DNA of 64,000 nucleotides from Hippopus hippopus (Eukaryota > Mollusca > Bivalvia > Cardiida > Cardiidae): positions 22,261,881 to 22,325,880 of the forward strand of contig OX328096.1 of the NCBI GenBank assembly GCA_946811185.2, in the 5' to 3' direction. The translations under genes were made by a program, and so were the position numbers. How positions within the stretch are numbered: position 1 is the first letter of the stretch; every line of letters begins with the position of its first letter. The notes under the pieces are model-generated. The model did not search any database and was not told the DNA's origin. It saw nothing but the letters and a program-made list of their open reading frames with translations. Shown one piece after another: positions 44,966 through 64,000 of this stretch.

Positions 44966-45063
44966 ATTTGGTGATAGTGCGGTAAAAGGTTAATTTGCTT
45001 GGTTCGAGTGTCACATAATTTGATAAACTCTTTACAAAATATCAGTGATCCTGTGGTTTAATC

Positions 45064-45274
45064 TTAAACCACACAACAATTTTTTCCAAATTGAAAGCAT
45101 TTGCAAACATCATTTCAAATGTGGCTCAAATGATGAAATTTGCGTTAGGGTAGAAAACATTGTGGGAAAAGGAGAAAATGCTGGTTACCAGCATTTTCTC
45201 CTTTTCCAACAATGTTTTCAAAAGGTTTCTTTCTCATGGTCATTAAAACTCAGGATTGTGCGGTAAAGGGTTAA
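45064..45274 (-). mobile_element. T1 MITE
   Basis: TTAAACCACACAAC start, complete palindrome, GGTAAAGGGTTAA end. Its right TTAA opens a half copy running to about 45365. Confidence 0.85.
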
Positions 45275-45552
45275 AGACACTGAGAAAGTAGGTTCTTGAA
45301 AACTTTTGTTGGAAAAGACAAAAATGCTTGAAACCAGTATTTTCCCCTTTTCCCACAAAGAAGAAGTACATGTATAAAAACAGTATGGCAATGTCAGAAA
45401 CTGCTAAATTTGCATATTTGTCATGAATAGTTATATCAGCTTCAGATGTGAAATTTGTGTCTAATTTAAGTGATGGGCATACAAAATACTGATCCAGAAT
45501 CATTCAGCTATTCTGAATATATGTATACACACATAGTTTAAATGCCAAGCCA

Positions 45553-45866
45553 AGAATATGTGGTACAGTCAGTAATGTACAGGAGTTGAAAATCAGGGGG
45601 ATGCCTGTTTGAACCCAAAGCTCGGCCAATTTCTCTCTGAGGATCAAGTCATATTGCCAAGAGTCCTTTCTCTCTCATAGCTGATCGCTGTTTCAATGTC
45701 ATGTTATGTGTGAAAGCAGCCAGTGGCTTGCGAAGAATAATGTACAAAGAACTGGTAAAAGGCCCTTCAGGATAGGCGCATGTGCATGGATAGGTACACT
45801 GGCTGCTGCAATACAACTGAGATAATGTTGATAATGGTGTTTAACACCATACATTCGATCAATACA
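45553..45866 (+). mobile_element. S1 SINE, full length but diverged
   Basis: Head TGTGGTACAGTCAGTAATG, body CTCGGCCAATTTCTC, tail GCAATACAACTGAGATAATG ... ACACCATACATTCGATCAAT. Confidence 0.8.
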
Positions 45867-45959
45867 CATAGTTTAAAAATGTCAACAACTGAACTTGGGA
45901 TCCAAACCTAAATCAATTTGCATAAGACATGAACACACTAGGCATTACGCTAAGAGTAC

Positions 45960-46120
45960 AAATCACAACTTACATTACTTTGTTGGACAATACAATTCAG
46001 GATCAGACTGCACAGAAAATGCAGTCTGATCATTGACTTAGATTGTCTGCTAAATTCTGGCCAAAACAAGTATAAAACTGACATTTCAACAGTTTTTCCT
46101 AATCCAGGAGGTCCACTGAA
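45960..46120. repeat. T2 relic
   Basis: Core GGATCAGACTGCACAG / TGCAGTCTGATC. Similar relics lie at 36725-36815, 46735-46830 and 48770-48835. Confidence 0.6.
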
Positions 46121-46351
46121 TTAATCCTTACCCAAACAATCCCACATTTTTATCCGACCCTGAGGCTTTTGAAAACATTATAGAGAAAAGGAGAAAATGC
46201 TGGTAACCAGCATTTTCTCCTTTTCTCCAAAATGTTTTCTACAACGTCAGTGAACTTCTGTTCATTCCCACCAATTTTGAATTACGTTGTTCGCAGATCC
46301 TTTCAATTTTGACAAATATGGTACAAAGTTTATGGTTTGGGAAAGGGTTAA
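46121..46351 (+). mobile_element. T1 MITE
   Basis: TTAATCCTTACCCAAACAATC ... GGGAAAGGGTTAA; the core is complete but mismatched. Confidence 0.82.
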
Positions 46352-46405
46352 TTCAGTACTCTAAGGTTAAAGCCCTGTCTCTGAAATATCAGTGTTGAAA
46401 CAATC

Positions 46406-46638
46406 TTAACCCTTCACCAGACAAACAAAATCTTAGCCTTGTCCAAATTCAGAGGATTTGCAGACAAGAAATTAAATGTGGCTCAAATGTTGAGATATGC
46501 CTTTGAAATTGTAGAAAGCATTGTGGGATTAGGAGAAATGCTGCCACGCTGCAGCATTTTCTCTTTTTCTCATGACGTTTTCAAAAGTCTTCCTTCATGG
46601 AAGTTATTAAAACTTCGGAGAGTTCGATAAGGATTTAA
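46406..46638 (-). mobile_element. T1 MITE (diverged core)
   Basis: TTAACCCTTCACCAGACAAA start and GATAAGGATTTAA end. Confidence 0.75.
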
Positions 46639-47109
46639 TGTTTATCCAGGTGAATCTATATTGCTGTTACAAACATTTACATCAATAAAGTTAATTGGTA
46701 GGCAGTGGGAATCATACAACTGAAATCACAAGTCACTAAACTCGAGAGCGTAGACAGGTCAGATTGCACCGTCTGTAGGCTGATCTCAAACTACAACTCC
46801 CCACCATAGATATGTTTGGCAGGATTGGGCTTTACATATTATTAAGATACTCACAAAAATCTTAACATTTGGGGGTATCATTTCTAAGTTGTCATGCAAA
46901 TCTGTGGATCAGGTGAAACTAAAAAAAAAGCAATATAAAAATGAACAATAATCTTTAAAAAATTAGAAAAAAGAAATTAAGATGGAATGTACATATATAA
47001 GAGAAGGAATACTTAACAATGTACAAAATGAAAATGCATTTCAAAAAGCAGACAAAGTTGAAAAATAAAATAGTTCAAAAACAGTGACCCAAAACCATAA
47101 AAATACCTC

Positions 47110-47340
47110 TTAACTCCTTATCACACAATCCCAAGTTTTAACAACCTTGAAAAAGAAAAGGCTTTTGAAAACATTGTGGGAAAAGGAGAAAATGCTAGTA
47201 ACCAGCATTTCCTCCTTTTCCAACAATGTTTTCTATCCTATCAAAGACAAATCCCTTGATAAGAGCCTCATTTGATATGTCATCTGCAAATGCTTTAAAT
47301 TTGGAAAAGTCTAAAATTTTGTCCTTTGGAAAAAAGTTAA
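47110..47340 (+). mobile_element. T1 MITE, left of a TTAA-sharing pair
   Basis: TTAACTCCTTATCACACAATC start, full core, right TTAA at 47337-47340 shared with the next copy. Confidence 0.85.
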
Positions 47341-47565
47341 CTCTTTACTTAAAAACAATGAAGTTTTCGACCTATCCAAGTAGAAAGCAATTCAAGACGA
47401 AAAATAATATAGGACTGACATGGTGAGAATGGTCTTGGAAAGAGTAGAAACATTGTAGGAAAGGACGAAATGCTGGTTACTAGTATTTTCTCCTTTCAAT
47501 CTATGTTGTCAAAAGTCTTCTCATTCAGGGCCATCCAAACACAGGATTGTTTTGTAAAGGGTTAA
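47337..47565 (-). mobile_element. T1 MITE, right of a TTAA-sharing pair
   Basis: Opposite orientation to its neighbour; the core is eroded and the end is TTTGTAAAGGGTTAA. Confidence 0.8.
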
Positions 47566-47572
47566 AAGACTG

Positions 47573-47740
47573 GGGTCCATATTCTGCAACTGTTCTAAAT
47601 TGCATTTTAGCCTTATTCTAACTTTAAAAAGTAAGACCTATGTTTCAGCCAATCAGACATTGTGTTATTCTGAAATTTAGAAAATTCTAGACTTATAAGA
47701 CAAGGATACAATTTAGGATGGTTGGTGAATACAGGCCATG
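47573..47740. mobile_element. P4 palindromic MITE (TATTCACCAACC type)
   Basis: Ends GGGGTCCATATTCTGCAACT and AGGATGGTTGGTGAATACAG are inverted, with AATTTAGAAAATTCT inside. Relatives: 54645-54730, 56526-56750, 57370-57410, 63175-63330 and 63800-63915. Confidence 0.65.
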
Positions 47741-47786
47741 ATGTAGAGAGCTTTTTACAATATTACAGAAAATGAGCTTATGCTTC

Positions 47787-47984
47787 TTAACCCTTTACTA
47801 CACAATTCCGAGTCATAAAGACCTTCAGGAAGAAGGCTGCTGAAATCATAGTGAAAAAATTCTCCTTTACCAACGATGGTTTTCTTTTCCTTAAAAAAAA
47901 AATCTGTTTTTGACTCGCCTTTCCTTTGTCATCTGCAAATACTTTCAATTTGGTCAAGTCACTAGTTTTGCGGTAAAGAATTAA
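47787..47984 (+). mobile_element. T1 MITE (core deleted)
   Basis: TTAACCCTTTACTACACAATT start and CGGTAAAGAATTAA end; most of the palindrome is gone. Confidence 0.72.
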
Positions 47985-48179
47985 CAAACTATTGTTCCTT
48001 TTTTTCCATTATAGTGTTTATCAAATCAGAAAAAGAAAAGAAATTTCTTTCACATATTTTTAATTTATGTCATCTGTTCTAGCTTTTGAATGATAGTTAC
48101 TTGCACCTTCTCCTTTTCCTGCAATGCTTTCCAAACCTTTCTTTTGGGTCGTTAAAACTCAGGACTGTGTGGTAAAAGA

Positions 48180-48408
48180 TTCACTCTTCACCAAGCAACG
48201 AAAGTCTGGCCTTGTCCAAATTTGAAAAGAGTTTGCAAGCTGAAAATTAAATAAGGCTTGATCATAGGATTTTTCTCCATAAGGGTAGAAAACATTGTTG
48301 GAAAAGGAGAAAATGCTAGTTACTAGCATTTTCTCCTATTCTCACAATGCTTTCAATACCCTTCTTTCTCAGGTTTGTTAAATTCGAGATTGTGTGGTAT
48401 GAGGTTAA
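48180..48408 (-). mobile_element. T1 MITE
   Basis: CACTCTTCACCAAGCAACG start, full core with GCTAGTTACTAGC centre, TTAA end. Relics at 48090-48180 and 48830-48995. Confidence 0.78.
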
Positions 48409-48994
48409 ACAGGATAAAAGTGACCAATAATTTGATGTATTGACAAAAATAGGCACAAAGCCCTGTCCTCATGCAGGCTCCTTTAAATGTCACTGTATAA
48501 CAGACTTATTCAAATACAGTGAAATAGGGAAAATGCCTGAAGATGAGCAAAGTATCCACCCGTCACAAAGTATTTGACAAGTGAAAAGCTTTAATCACAA
48601 ATGTCATTCACTAATCTCTTCACCAGATAAAACAATGTTACATCTGTCTGTATGACCTGTCTATACTGAAAGCTTTCAACAGCTTCAGTGCCAAATTTAT
48701 CAACTCAACCCCTTTCAACAGCTAAAATATAATTCCTTGGAAACTCAGATTTCTACCTCATGGGCTTGACTAAACAGGTGGATGATATATATCCAAGATC
48801 AGATTGCACATTTTATGCAGTTTGCAAAAGCCCCATGAATGGCCTAAAATGTGACTTAAATGATGAGGTACGTCTTTGATAAGGTTTTAAAACATTGTGA
48901 GAAAAAAAAAGAGAAAATTCTTTTTTCCTTACAATCTTTTCAAAAGCCTTTTTTCTCAGTATCCTCAAAAGATAGGACTGTCCGGTAAAGTGTA

Positions 48995-50125
48995 CAAAAG
49001 TGCAAAAACTTTGGAACTAGAAATATCCAAATTTTAAAATGACATAAGCGATTAAAGTGACGAATAATCAATTGTATTTGCTTTTAATCTAATGCAAAAC
49101 AACAACACAGTGTACATTATTTGAAAAAAGAGATAAATTGGAGAAAATTATTATGTACAAAGTAACATCCAATTTACATTAACTCACTACCTTCTACAGA
49201 TAAAATTACTTTATTTTACAGCTGAACAAGCAAACATTTCCTTTTGCAACAATATTTTCACAATACCATATTCATGTATTGATCCAATATTGACCATTTT
49301 TCATTCAAATGTTTTAATAGTTATCTGCTTTGACTTTGTTTCAGAAGGTAATTTAACTCAGTTAATACAGGTATTTTGACACATGACACTTCATGTTTCA
49401 TAGATCTTTATTAATGAGTACCTTTTCTCTGTCATGACAATTGTAGATTAACTAATAATTTATGAGCCATGCTCTGTAAAAATGGAGCTTAATGCATCTG
49501 CAGAAAGTATCGACCCTGGTCAGCCTGCGCAGCCCGCGCAGGCTAACCTGGGCCGAAGCTTTTTGCTATTGGTCAAATTTCTGCATGTTAAAGGTATAGT
49601 CTACCTCATGGCTCAATAGGGTGCTAGACAAATGGGCCAATAATCATATGACAACTTGCTTGGTATAATGCATCATGGAGATCATTAAGCCCCATTTTGC
49701 CAGAATGTGGCCCAATTGTATTTGAACAATAAATTAATTATTACACATTCCCTTTGATATAATTATAATATATTAACAAAAATTTATAACTTGTTCTCTC
49801 TTCCATTTTCATCTCACAGGCTATGTTTAGACGTATACATGTACATGTGTACTTTACTCTTTATTATACAAACAAATTGACAAGAAATGAATGACCTATA
49901 TTACCGTAATTACATGCTTGATCTATTGCCTTATAATACCTTCTGCTTTAATCCTTTGCACCCGTAACAACAATGAACAATTTAGATACTTTTGTAAAAA
50001 ATGCTCTACAAAATACAAACAAGGATACTTGTGTATGCCCAAATTCTCATGAAAACATATTATATTCTATGGTAATTCATGCATTGCATAGAGGTCACTT
50101 TCATGTCAATTTGTTTGAATAATAC
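48995..50125. other. Intergenic stretch with one P3 MITE
   Basis: AT-rich sequence without coding signal apart from the P3 element at 49462-49717. Confidence 0.6.
49462..49717. mobile_element. P3 palindromic MITE (GAGCCATGCTC type)
   Basis: Opens TGAGCCATGCTCTG; core CAGCCTGCGCAG CCCGCGCAGGCT; contains ATTGGTCAAATTTCTGCATG. Relatives at 13555-13803, 54495-54625 and 32150-32200. Confidence 0.75.
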
Positions 50126-50444
50126 CAGATGACAAATTTATAGACTGACCCAAATTGAAGGCATTTCCAAGCAACACATTAAATGTTGCTCAAATGATAA
50201 AGTTGTATTTGAAATGATAGAAAACATTGAGGGAAAATGAGAAAATGCTGATAACAAGTATTTTCTGCTTTTCTCACAACTTCACTGAGTTTTCTACACT
50301 TCTTAACACAAATTCTGTCATTTCAGCCACATTTTATATGTCACCTGCAAATGCTTTCAATCTCAACAAGCTTAAAACCTGAGAACAACACGTGTATAAA
50401 ATGGTCAGATTTGATAGCCATGATATCAGCAGTAAATGCCCTGT

Positions 50445-50690
50445 TTAACCCTTTACCAAACAATCCCATGTTTTAACGACCCTAAGAAAAGGAGCCTTTT
50501 GAAAACATTGTGGTCAAAGGAGAAAATGCTGGTAACCAGCATTTTCTCCTTTTCCCACAATATTTTCTACCATATGATTTCGTGTTTTTAGTTACATGTA
50601 ATTTGTTGTCTGCATATGCTTTCACAATGTTTTCGAAAGGCTTCTTTCTCAGGGCTGTTAAAATTTGGGATTGTGTGGAAAACAGTCAAG
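50445..50690 (+). mobile_element. T1 chimera
   Basis: Starts as a plus-orientation T1 (TTAACCCTTTACCAAACAATC, full core, CTGCATATGCTTTC) and then switches to the right part of a minus-orientation T1 (ACAATGTTTTCGAAAGGCTTC ... GATTGTGTGG). Another mixed copy is at 50128-50380. Confidence 0.75.
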
Positions 50691-50811
50691 ATGATTTTGG
50701 ATTATGTATGTTAAAAATGCAATCACTTCCAACAATTTTCTATTCAGCATCATAAACAATCCACATAACCCAAGACAATGCAATCCTGAGGCCATGTTCA
50801 CCAAATATACA

Positions 50812-51215
50812 ACTAGAACTTGTTTTTCTACAAAAAAAACAGATGTCTCCCCCCTTTTTGGTGTCAGAAGGATTGATATGTCACCAAGGCAATTTCTAAC
50901 TGAAATAAGGGTCATTTTTCTCTAACGGTTTTCGAGTTATAGAGCGGACAGGAAATTGTACGTAAAATGAGTAAGGAAAATAATCAAAGGGAAATAACTC
51001 GAAAAATATACAAGCCAGAGTTATGGTTCTTGTGCATGACACTTCGTCTCATGGTGCTTTACAAATGTGTGAAGTTTTATCAAAATATCTTAAAAGGTTT
51101 TCAAGTTATAGAGCGGACACGATTTGTGATGGACAGACAGACGGATGGACGGACAGACAGACGCACGGGGAAAAACAATATGTCTCCCGACCTTGACGGG
51201 GGGAGACATAATAAT
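50812..51215 (+). mobile_element. Hairpin-ended element (HE) 7, GGGGGAGACAT type
   Basis: Opens AACTAGAACTTG, then GATGTCTCCCCCC. It ends with a GACAGACGGATGGACGG microsatellite (51132-51165) and GGGGGGAGACATA. The unit AAGGGAAATAACTCGAAAA resembles the array unit of HE6, so the families are related. Confidence 0.78.
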
Positions 51216-52045
51216 ATATTCAGTTATAGTTATAAATTCAAACACTAGCCACCTCATTGGTTGAGACCAGATACCTCAGCCAATCAGATTCCTGGACTCA
51301 GAATTTACAAGATAACTGAACTCATTAAATGAGTTTAGGTAGTTTGAAGTCATTATCAAAGCTAAAAAGACAGTCTGAAGTGCTTCTGATCGGACGACGT
51401 CAACTGACATTTAGTTGTGTCATGGGTTTTCACGTTTTTTGTGACGATCCATTTTTCATGTCGGTTAATTTTCGGAAAATTATTTCTGCGTGATTTGATA
51501 TAAAACTTTCATTAAGGGTGGCAGCTAACTTCAAAATCTGTCATTTTACGCTAGATAAGCGGATCAATAACATAAACATGTTTTTCATTATTGACATCGC
51601 TAAGTACACACAATAAAATGCTAACCACTGAGAGGATGCTTACCAGGTAAGGCAGAATCAAGGCGTGGCTTTAGAAATTATGGACGGTAATTAAATCTTG
51701 TATCTGGTTTCTGATTGGTTCGAAATTTCTACGTGTACAACGGGGCGTTGCGAAATCGACATTTGATTGATTAGCATTATGTGGTGTGTATGCTAGACTG
51801 GTGTGTAATTAGACAAAACTGTTAATGAAAGCCAGCTTGATTAGGTGTGATAAACAGTAACGCGGGCATCCTTCACACTTGATACATATTGTTTTAGTCA
51901 GAGTTAAGATCTTTTAAGAATTATTTATAGGCATTTACTTGTCGCCAGTACATTCGCCAGTGCTTCAGTTTTGGTGCCATTTTTCCTTAATTTTCGCATT
52001 TGGCGCCACTGGCGATCGACAGCGGGAGCCTGCATTTGTTTACCG
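51216..52045. other. Intergenic stretch, mostly unassigned
   Basis: No gene seen. Some CCAATCAGA/ATTGGTT pairs, and a hAT-like end fragment at 51950-52035. Confidence 0.55.
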
Positions 52046-52266
52046 TTTAAAATGATGACGAAATTTTAGACTTGCCCAAATTAGAACATTTGCAGACAAC
52101 AAAGGAAATGTGGCTAAAATGACAGGGTATAGCTTTGAAAGGGTAGAAAACACTGTGAGAAAAGGAGAAATGCTTGCTAGCAGCATTTTCTCCTTTTTCC
52201 CACAATGCTTTCAAAAGCCTTTTTCCTTGAGTGGCTAAAATAAGGGATCATGTGGTAAACTGTAAA
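52046..52266 (-). mobile_element. T1 MITE (diverged)
   Basis: B-end first (GACGAAATTTTAGAC), core GCTTGCTAGCAGC, end ATGTGGTAAACTG. Confidence 0.72.
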
Positions 52267-52439
52267 GCATAAAGCTCTTTTCCATAATGTTATTATGCTC
52301 ACAAAATAATGAGAGGGTAGACTACTTAAATCTATCTTTATTTACGTCGTATTCAATTTATCTTTATTTACGTCTTACTCGGTACAAAAGAAACTTTTAA
52401 ATCTTATACCATGGAAAAACCCTTACTTTCAAGCCTTCA

Positions 52440-52902
52440 ACCCTTTATCAAACAATCCAGAGTTTTAATGACCCTGACAGAGATGGCTGTTGAAAACATT
52501 GAAGGAAAAGGAGAAAATGCTGGTTACCAGCATTTGCTCCTTTTCCCACAATGTTTTCTACCATTTTAAAGACAGAAACCATATTTTGAGCTGTATCTTA
52601 TTTGTTGTCTGTAAATGCTTTCAATTAAGACAATTGTAAAATTTTGTTGTCTGGTGAATAGGTGTATCATTTACCAACCAATCCCAAGAGTTACCATAAC
52701 AACCCTGAATAAAAGGGCTTAAGAAGAACATTTGTGGAAAAAGGACAAAGTGCTGTTAACAAGCATTTTCACCTTTTTCCTCCCACAATGTTTTTCAATC
52801 ATTCAATGGCAAATCCTATCATTTGAGCCACATTTCATTTGCCAAGGGAAAATGCTTTCAAAATGGATGCGTCTAAAATTTTGTGGTCTGGTAAAGAGTT
52901 AA
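52440..52902 (+). mobile_element. Two T1 MITEs in the same orientation
   Basis: First copy 52440-52668 (CAACCCTTTATCAAACAATCC, full core); second 52668-52902 with a diverged core and end GGTAAAGAGTTAA. Confidence 0.75.
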
Positions 52903-53079
52903 AGCTTCATTCATGGTAATTATCGACATTGAACAAGGATCTTGTCAAAGTCATCTGTTGCAAATTTGTTTGAAGTGGTAATGAAGTTGATTTGTCATGT
53001 AACATCTGGAATCTACAACTTTCCTAGTAAAGACAGTATGCTTAACAAATAAAGTGAAGAATTTCTGACAAATCATTGT

Positions 53080-53665
53080 ACATACTTCCAGTGGCATAAT
53101 GACCATTGCACACAATCCCAATGTAATAATTGCCATTGTTTCCAATGCCAGTGTAATTGTTACTGTTTAATAGAATTCCGATGGCATAATTACCATTTAA
53201 CCCTTTACCAAACAATCCCTGGTTTTAACGACCCTAAGGTAGAAGCCTTCTGATAATATTGTGGGTAAAGGAGAAAATGCTGGTAACCAGCATTTTCTCC
53301 TTTTTCCACAAAATTTTCTACTCTTCCAAAGTCAAGTCTCAATTTTTGAGTCACGTTCATTTTGTCGTCTGCAAATGTTTTCAATTTGGACATGTCTAAA
53401 ATTTTGTCGTCTGGTAAAGAGTTAATAGAAGTCAAATGTCATGATTACCTTTGTAAAGAACTCTGATTGCATAATCAACTGTTTTCACAAAATTCTAATG
53501 GCAAGATTACAATCGTACAGAACTCCATCTCATAATTATTTTTTAACAGAATTCCAATGGCATATAACCATGGCATAATGACCACTGTACAGCATTCTAA
53601 CGGCATAATGACCATTGCACCAAGTTCCAATTTTATAATTACCATTGTACAGAATTCCAATGGCA
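53080..53665. repeat. Imperfect minisatellite, interrupted by a T1
   Basis: Irregular repeats of roughly 20-25 bp built on AGAATTCCAATGGCATAATG and ACCATTGTAC, on both sides of the T1 at 53197-53425. Open frames rich in Met/Gly/Tyr on the minus strand come from this repeat and are not called genes. Confidence 0.75.
53197..53425 (+). mobile_element. T1 MITE inserted in the minisatellite
   Basis: 229 bp with TTAA at both ends; the minisatellite motif continues on both sides. Confidence 0.9.
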
Positions 53666-53907
53666 AAAAATTCCATTGTACAGGACTCGAATGTTAAAAT
53701 TACATGTATATCAGTGTATAAATAGAAATTCATTACCTTCTCAAATTTGCAAACTTTGAAATCAGCAGGTGTTGAGGTTAAATCCATCAGTTGCTTTAAA
53801 GCTAGAAATTGACCAGAATAGAAAATGGATATTTTCTGCTTTTGCCAAAATGCTTTCAAAAGTAAACTGCTACCCTACAAAAAAGTCATCTCGCCATGAT
53901 AATATGT

Positions 53908-54135
53908 TTAACTCTTAAATGCACAATCCCGAGTTTTAACAACCCTGAAGGAGAAGGCTTTTAAAAACATTGTGGGAAAAGAAGAAAATACTGGTAACCA
54001 GCATTTTCTTCTTTTCCCACAATGTTTTCCATCCTATCATACAATGTAAGTATGTTTGTACCACTTTTGAAATTGTTGTCTGCAGATTTTTCGAATTTGG
54101 ATGAATAAATAAATGCTTGTGTGGGAAAGGGTTGA
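53908..54135 (+). mobile_element. T1 MITE
   Basis: TTAACTCTTAAATGCACAATC start, full palindrome with two changes, right TTAA eroded (GGGTTGAA). Confidence 0.8.
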
Positions 54136-54171
54136 ACAATCTACATCACTTTCTATGACTGGATTGAATGG

Positions 54172-54400
54172 TGGTTTATGCCGCTCTTAACATTATTTCA
54201 TTCACATCACGGCGACAGCTCACATATTCATGCATTTCCTGGGTTCCACCAGCACTAGGTTAGGGATCTGAAGTGTTTTGCACAAAGACACTTCCACGAA
54301 AAACCCAGTGGATCTAGTGAGGCTCAAACCTGGGACCTCCAGGTCATGAATCCTACACTTTATTTCTGAGCCACGCAGGACCCCTCTCTACGACTGTAAG
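54172..54400 (-). mobile_element. S3 SINE, reverse
   Basis: On the minus strand the head is GCGTGGCTCAGAAATAAAG ... CAGGTTTGAGCC and the 3' domain is TGAATGAAATAATGTTAAG. The 3' domain is like S1 but the head and body differ. Confidence 0.75.
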
Positions 54401-54765
54401 AGACCTTCATTCTTACCAGACAACAAATTTTAAGACATGTCTACTTCAACAGCATTTTGAACATGACAAATCAAAATGGTGACTGGAATCATGATATTTG
54501 AGCTATGCTCTGTAAAATGCATCAGCAAAAAGTAGTGACCTAGGTCAGCCTGCACAGTCTGCACAGGCTGACCTGGGCTGAAACTTTTTTCCTATTGGTC
54601 AATTTTCTGCATGTCAAACGACACTCTGAGTCATCTTGCTAATCAGAAATCATGTCGCTTTCAAAATAAGGATGATCTTGACAATCAGAATAAGAATGTT
54701 ACTAAGAATGGTTGGTAAATAAGGACCCTCGGGAAACAATTTGATGTGTAAAGCTATTCTTTGTG

Positions 54766-62910
<8,145 letters not shown>

Positions 62911-62919
62911 TCATCCTTT

Positions 62920-63003
62920 TTAACCCTTTACCAGACGACAAAATTTTAGCCTTGTCCAAATTGAAAGCAATTGCAGATGACAGTTTCACTGTCTCAAATT
63001 ATG

Positions 63004-63034
<31 letters not shown>

Positions 63035-63165
63035 GATAGGGTAGATAACAATGTGAGAAAAGGAGAAAATGCTGGTTACCAGCATTTTCTCCTTTTCCCA
63101 CAATGTTTTTAAAGGGCATCTTTCCCAGGCTTGTTAAAAGTCGGCATTGTGTGGTAAAGGGTTAA
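62920..63165 (-). mobile_element. T1 MITE with T-run expansion, IRE1 intron
   Basis: TTAACCCTTTACCAGACGAC ... GTGGTAAAGGGTTAA with a perfect core; longer than usual because of a 28-base T run at 63007-63034. It begins 20 bp upstream (in transcript sense) of the IRE1 exon at 62900, so it lies next to the branch-point region. Confidence 0.9.
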
Positions 63166-64000
63166 ATGAAAGCCTTGGGTTTGGATTCACCAACCATTCT
63201 AAATACTATTGCAAGTCTAATTCCAATAGAAGCCATCTATAGGGCTGAAACAGGCAAGACAAGCCATTTAATTGGCCTGTACATTCTGTCTCAGTTAATC
63301 AGATGGTCAGTTTTAGAATAAAGAATAATTTTATTGGAGTAAACGTTACAGGGGACAATCAACTGGTTGTGTGTGATATTAACAATCTCTCAGGAAAATG
63401 GGGAGTGATGCTGTTTAGAAATGTGTACAAAGGCCGAGCCTTTTATTCACAAGTGTATGTGACCTACTTTATCTGCCTTCCATTGAAGCATTACAGAAAT
63501 ATTTATTTATGCAAATTTATAAAAAAAATTACTGCAGTTTAGCAAAACGGTGAATGAATTTCATTAATCAGAATGCAGGGGAAAAGTTATGACAATTTGT
63601 ACGCAAAAACAGTATTGCTGTAAAATGGTACCCTGATGGGGGTTAAAAAAAGTAGTTCCTGACATAGGTAAATGTGTTATCTTCACTCTACTGAAGACAT
63701 TAGCTGCATTGCAGTTACAAAATTTATCTAGCCGATAAACCACAGTATATCACTGCTAGATACATGTAAAGTAAACCATCAACCATTTCAAGTACTGCTC
63801 TGATTCTAGTTCCAAACCTGACCATCTGACTGGCTGATGTATTTTTCCTTAGCCACTCAGATGGCAAGTCATGGAATTTAGAAGAACACTTAAATTCTGA
63901 AAGCTTGGTGAATAATACCCCAGAAGATGCCGTTTAAAATAATGTGACATTAGCATACTTTTTCCCTTATTCTCCAGGGCTGCCTTTCACTAAACTGCAT

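Noticed and set aside
63303..63542. A 79-codon frame near the right edge as a possible IRE1 exon
   Set aside because: It is on the wrong strand for IRE1 and shows no kinase motif; the next upstream IRE1 exon was not found before base 64000.

Overview
This is an AT-rich, intron-rich animal genome window. I infer a bivalve mollusc, probably a heterodont clam or dreissenid mussel. Three protein-coding genes, split by canonical GT-AG introns, sit among dense short non-autonomous transposons, tRNA-headed SINEs and hairpin-ended elements with (ACGG)n-like microsatellites, a mix I associate with bivalve genomes. The taxon is recalled from general knowledge; no search was run.

Genes. (1) 8396-21970, minus strand: a complete nine-exon coding region for PIGQ (GPI1 homologue), a subunit of the GPI-GlcNAc transferase that starts GPI-anchor synthesis at the ER. 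All splice phases agree and give 543 residues. (2) 28998-30442, plus strand: a two-exon, 358-residue SLC35D-type nucleotide-sugar transporter, most like SLC35D3. It is divergent to PIGQ, with about 7 kb between the two start codons. (3) 54766-62900, minus strand: the last five coding exons of IRE1 (ERN1), the unfolded-protein-response kinase/RNase. They cover the kinase from the HRD loop onward and the whole KEN RNase domain; the upstream exons lie beyond base 64000. All three act in the secretory pathway, but nothing here shows they are co-regulated.

Repeats fill the rest. The dominant one, called T1 here, is a roughly 229-bp element with TTAA at both ends, termini like TTAACYCTTTACCAAAC, and a near-perfect palindrome of about 61 bp at its centre. 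I count roughly 80 full or partial copies, perhaps a quarter of the window. A second TTAA element (T2, palindromic GATCAGACTGCA core) is also common. TTAA plus CCCTTT ends suggest piggyBac-type mobilisation. A diverged duplicated segment with one T1-free and one T1-filled site, and several nested copies, support this. Other repeats are hairpin-ended elements with internal tandem arrays (HE), several SINE families, an internally deleted mariner, a TA-flanked 608-bp element, a hAT-like element, foldback elements and an imperfect minisatellite.

Layout: 1-8395 repeats only, with a tandem HE pair at 3703-6770; 8396-22000 PIGQ with introns full of T1; 22000-28900 repeats plus the duplicated segment and the hAT-like element; 28925-30442 transporter; 30443-54765 a gene-free repeat stretch with a 1.73-kb tandem duplication at 37429-40898; 54766-64000 the IRE1 3' half, with HE, SINE, T1 and mariner insertions in its introns.
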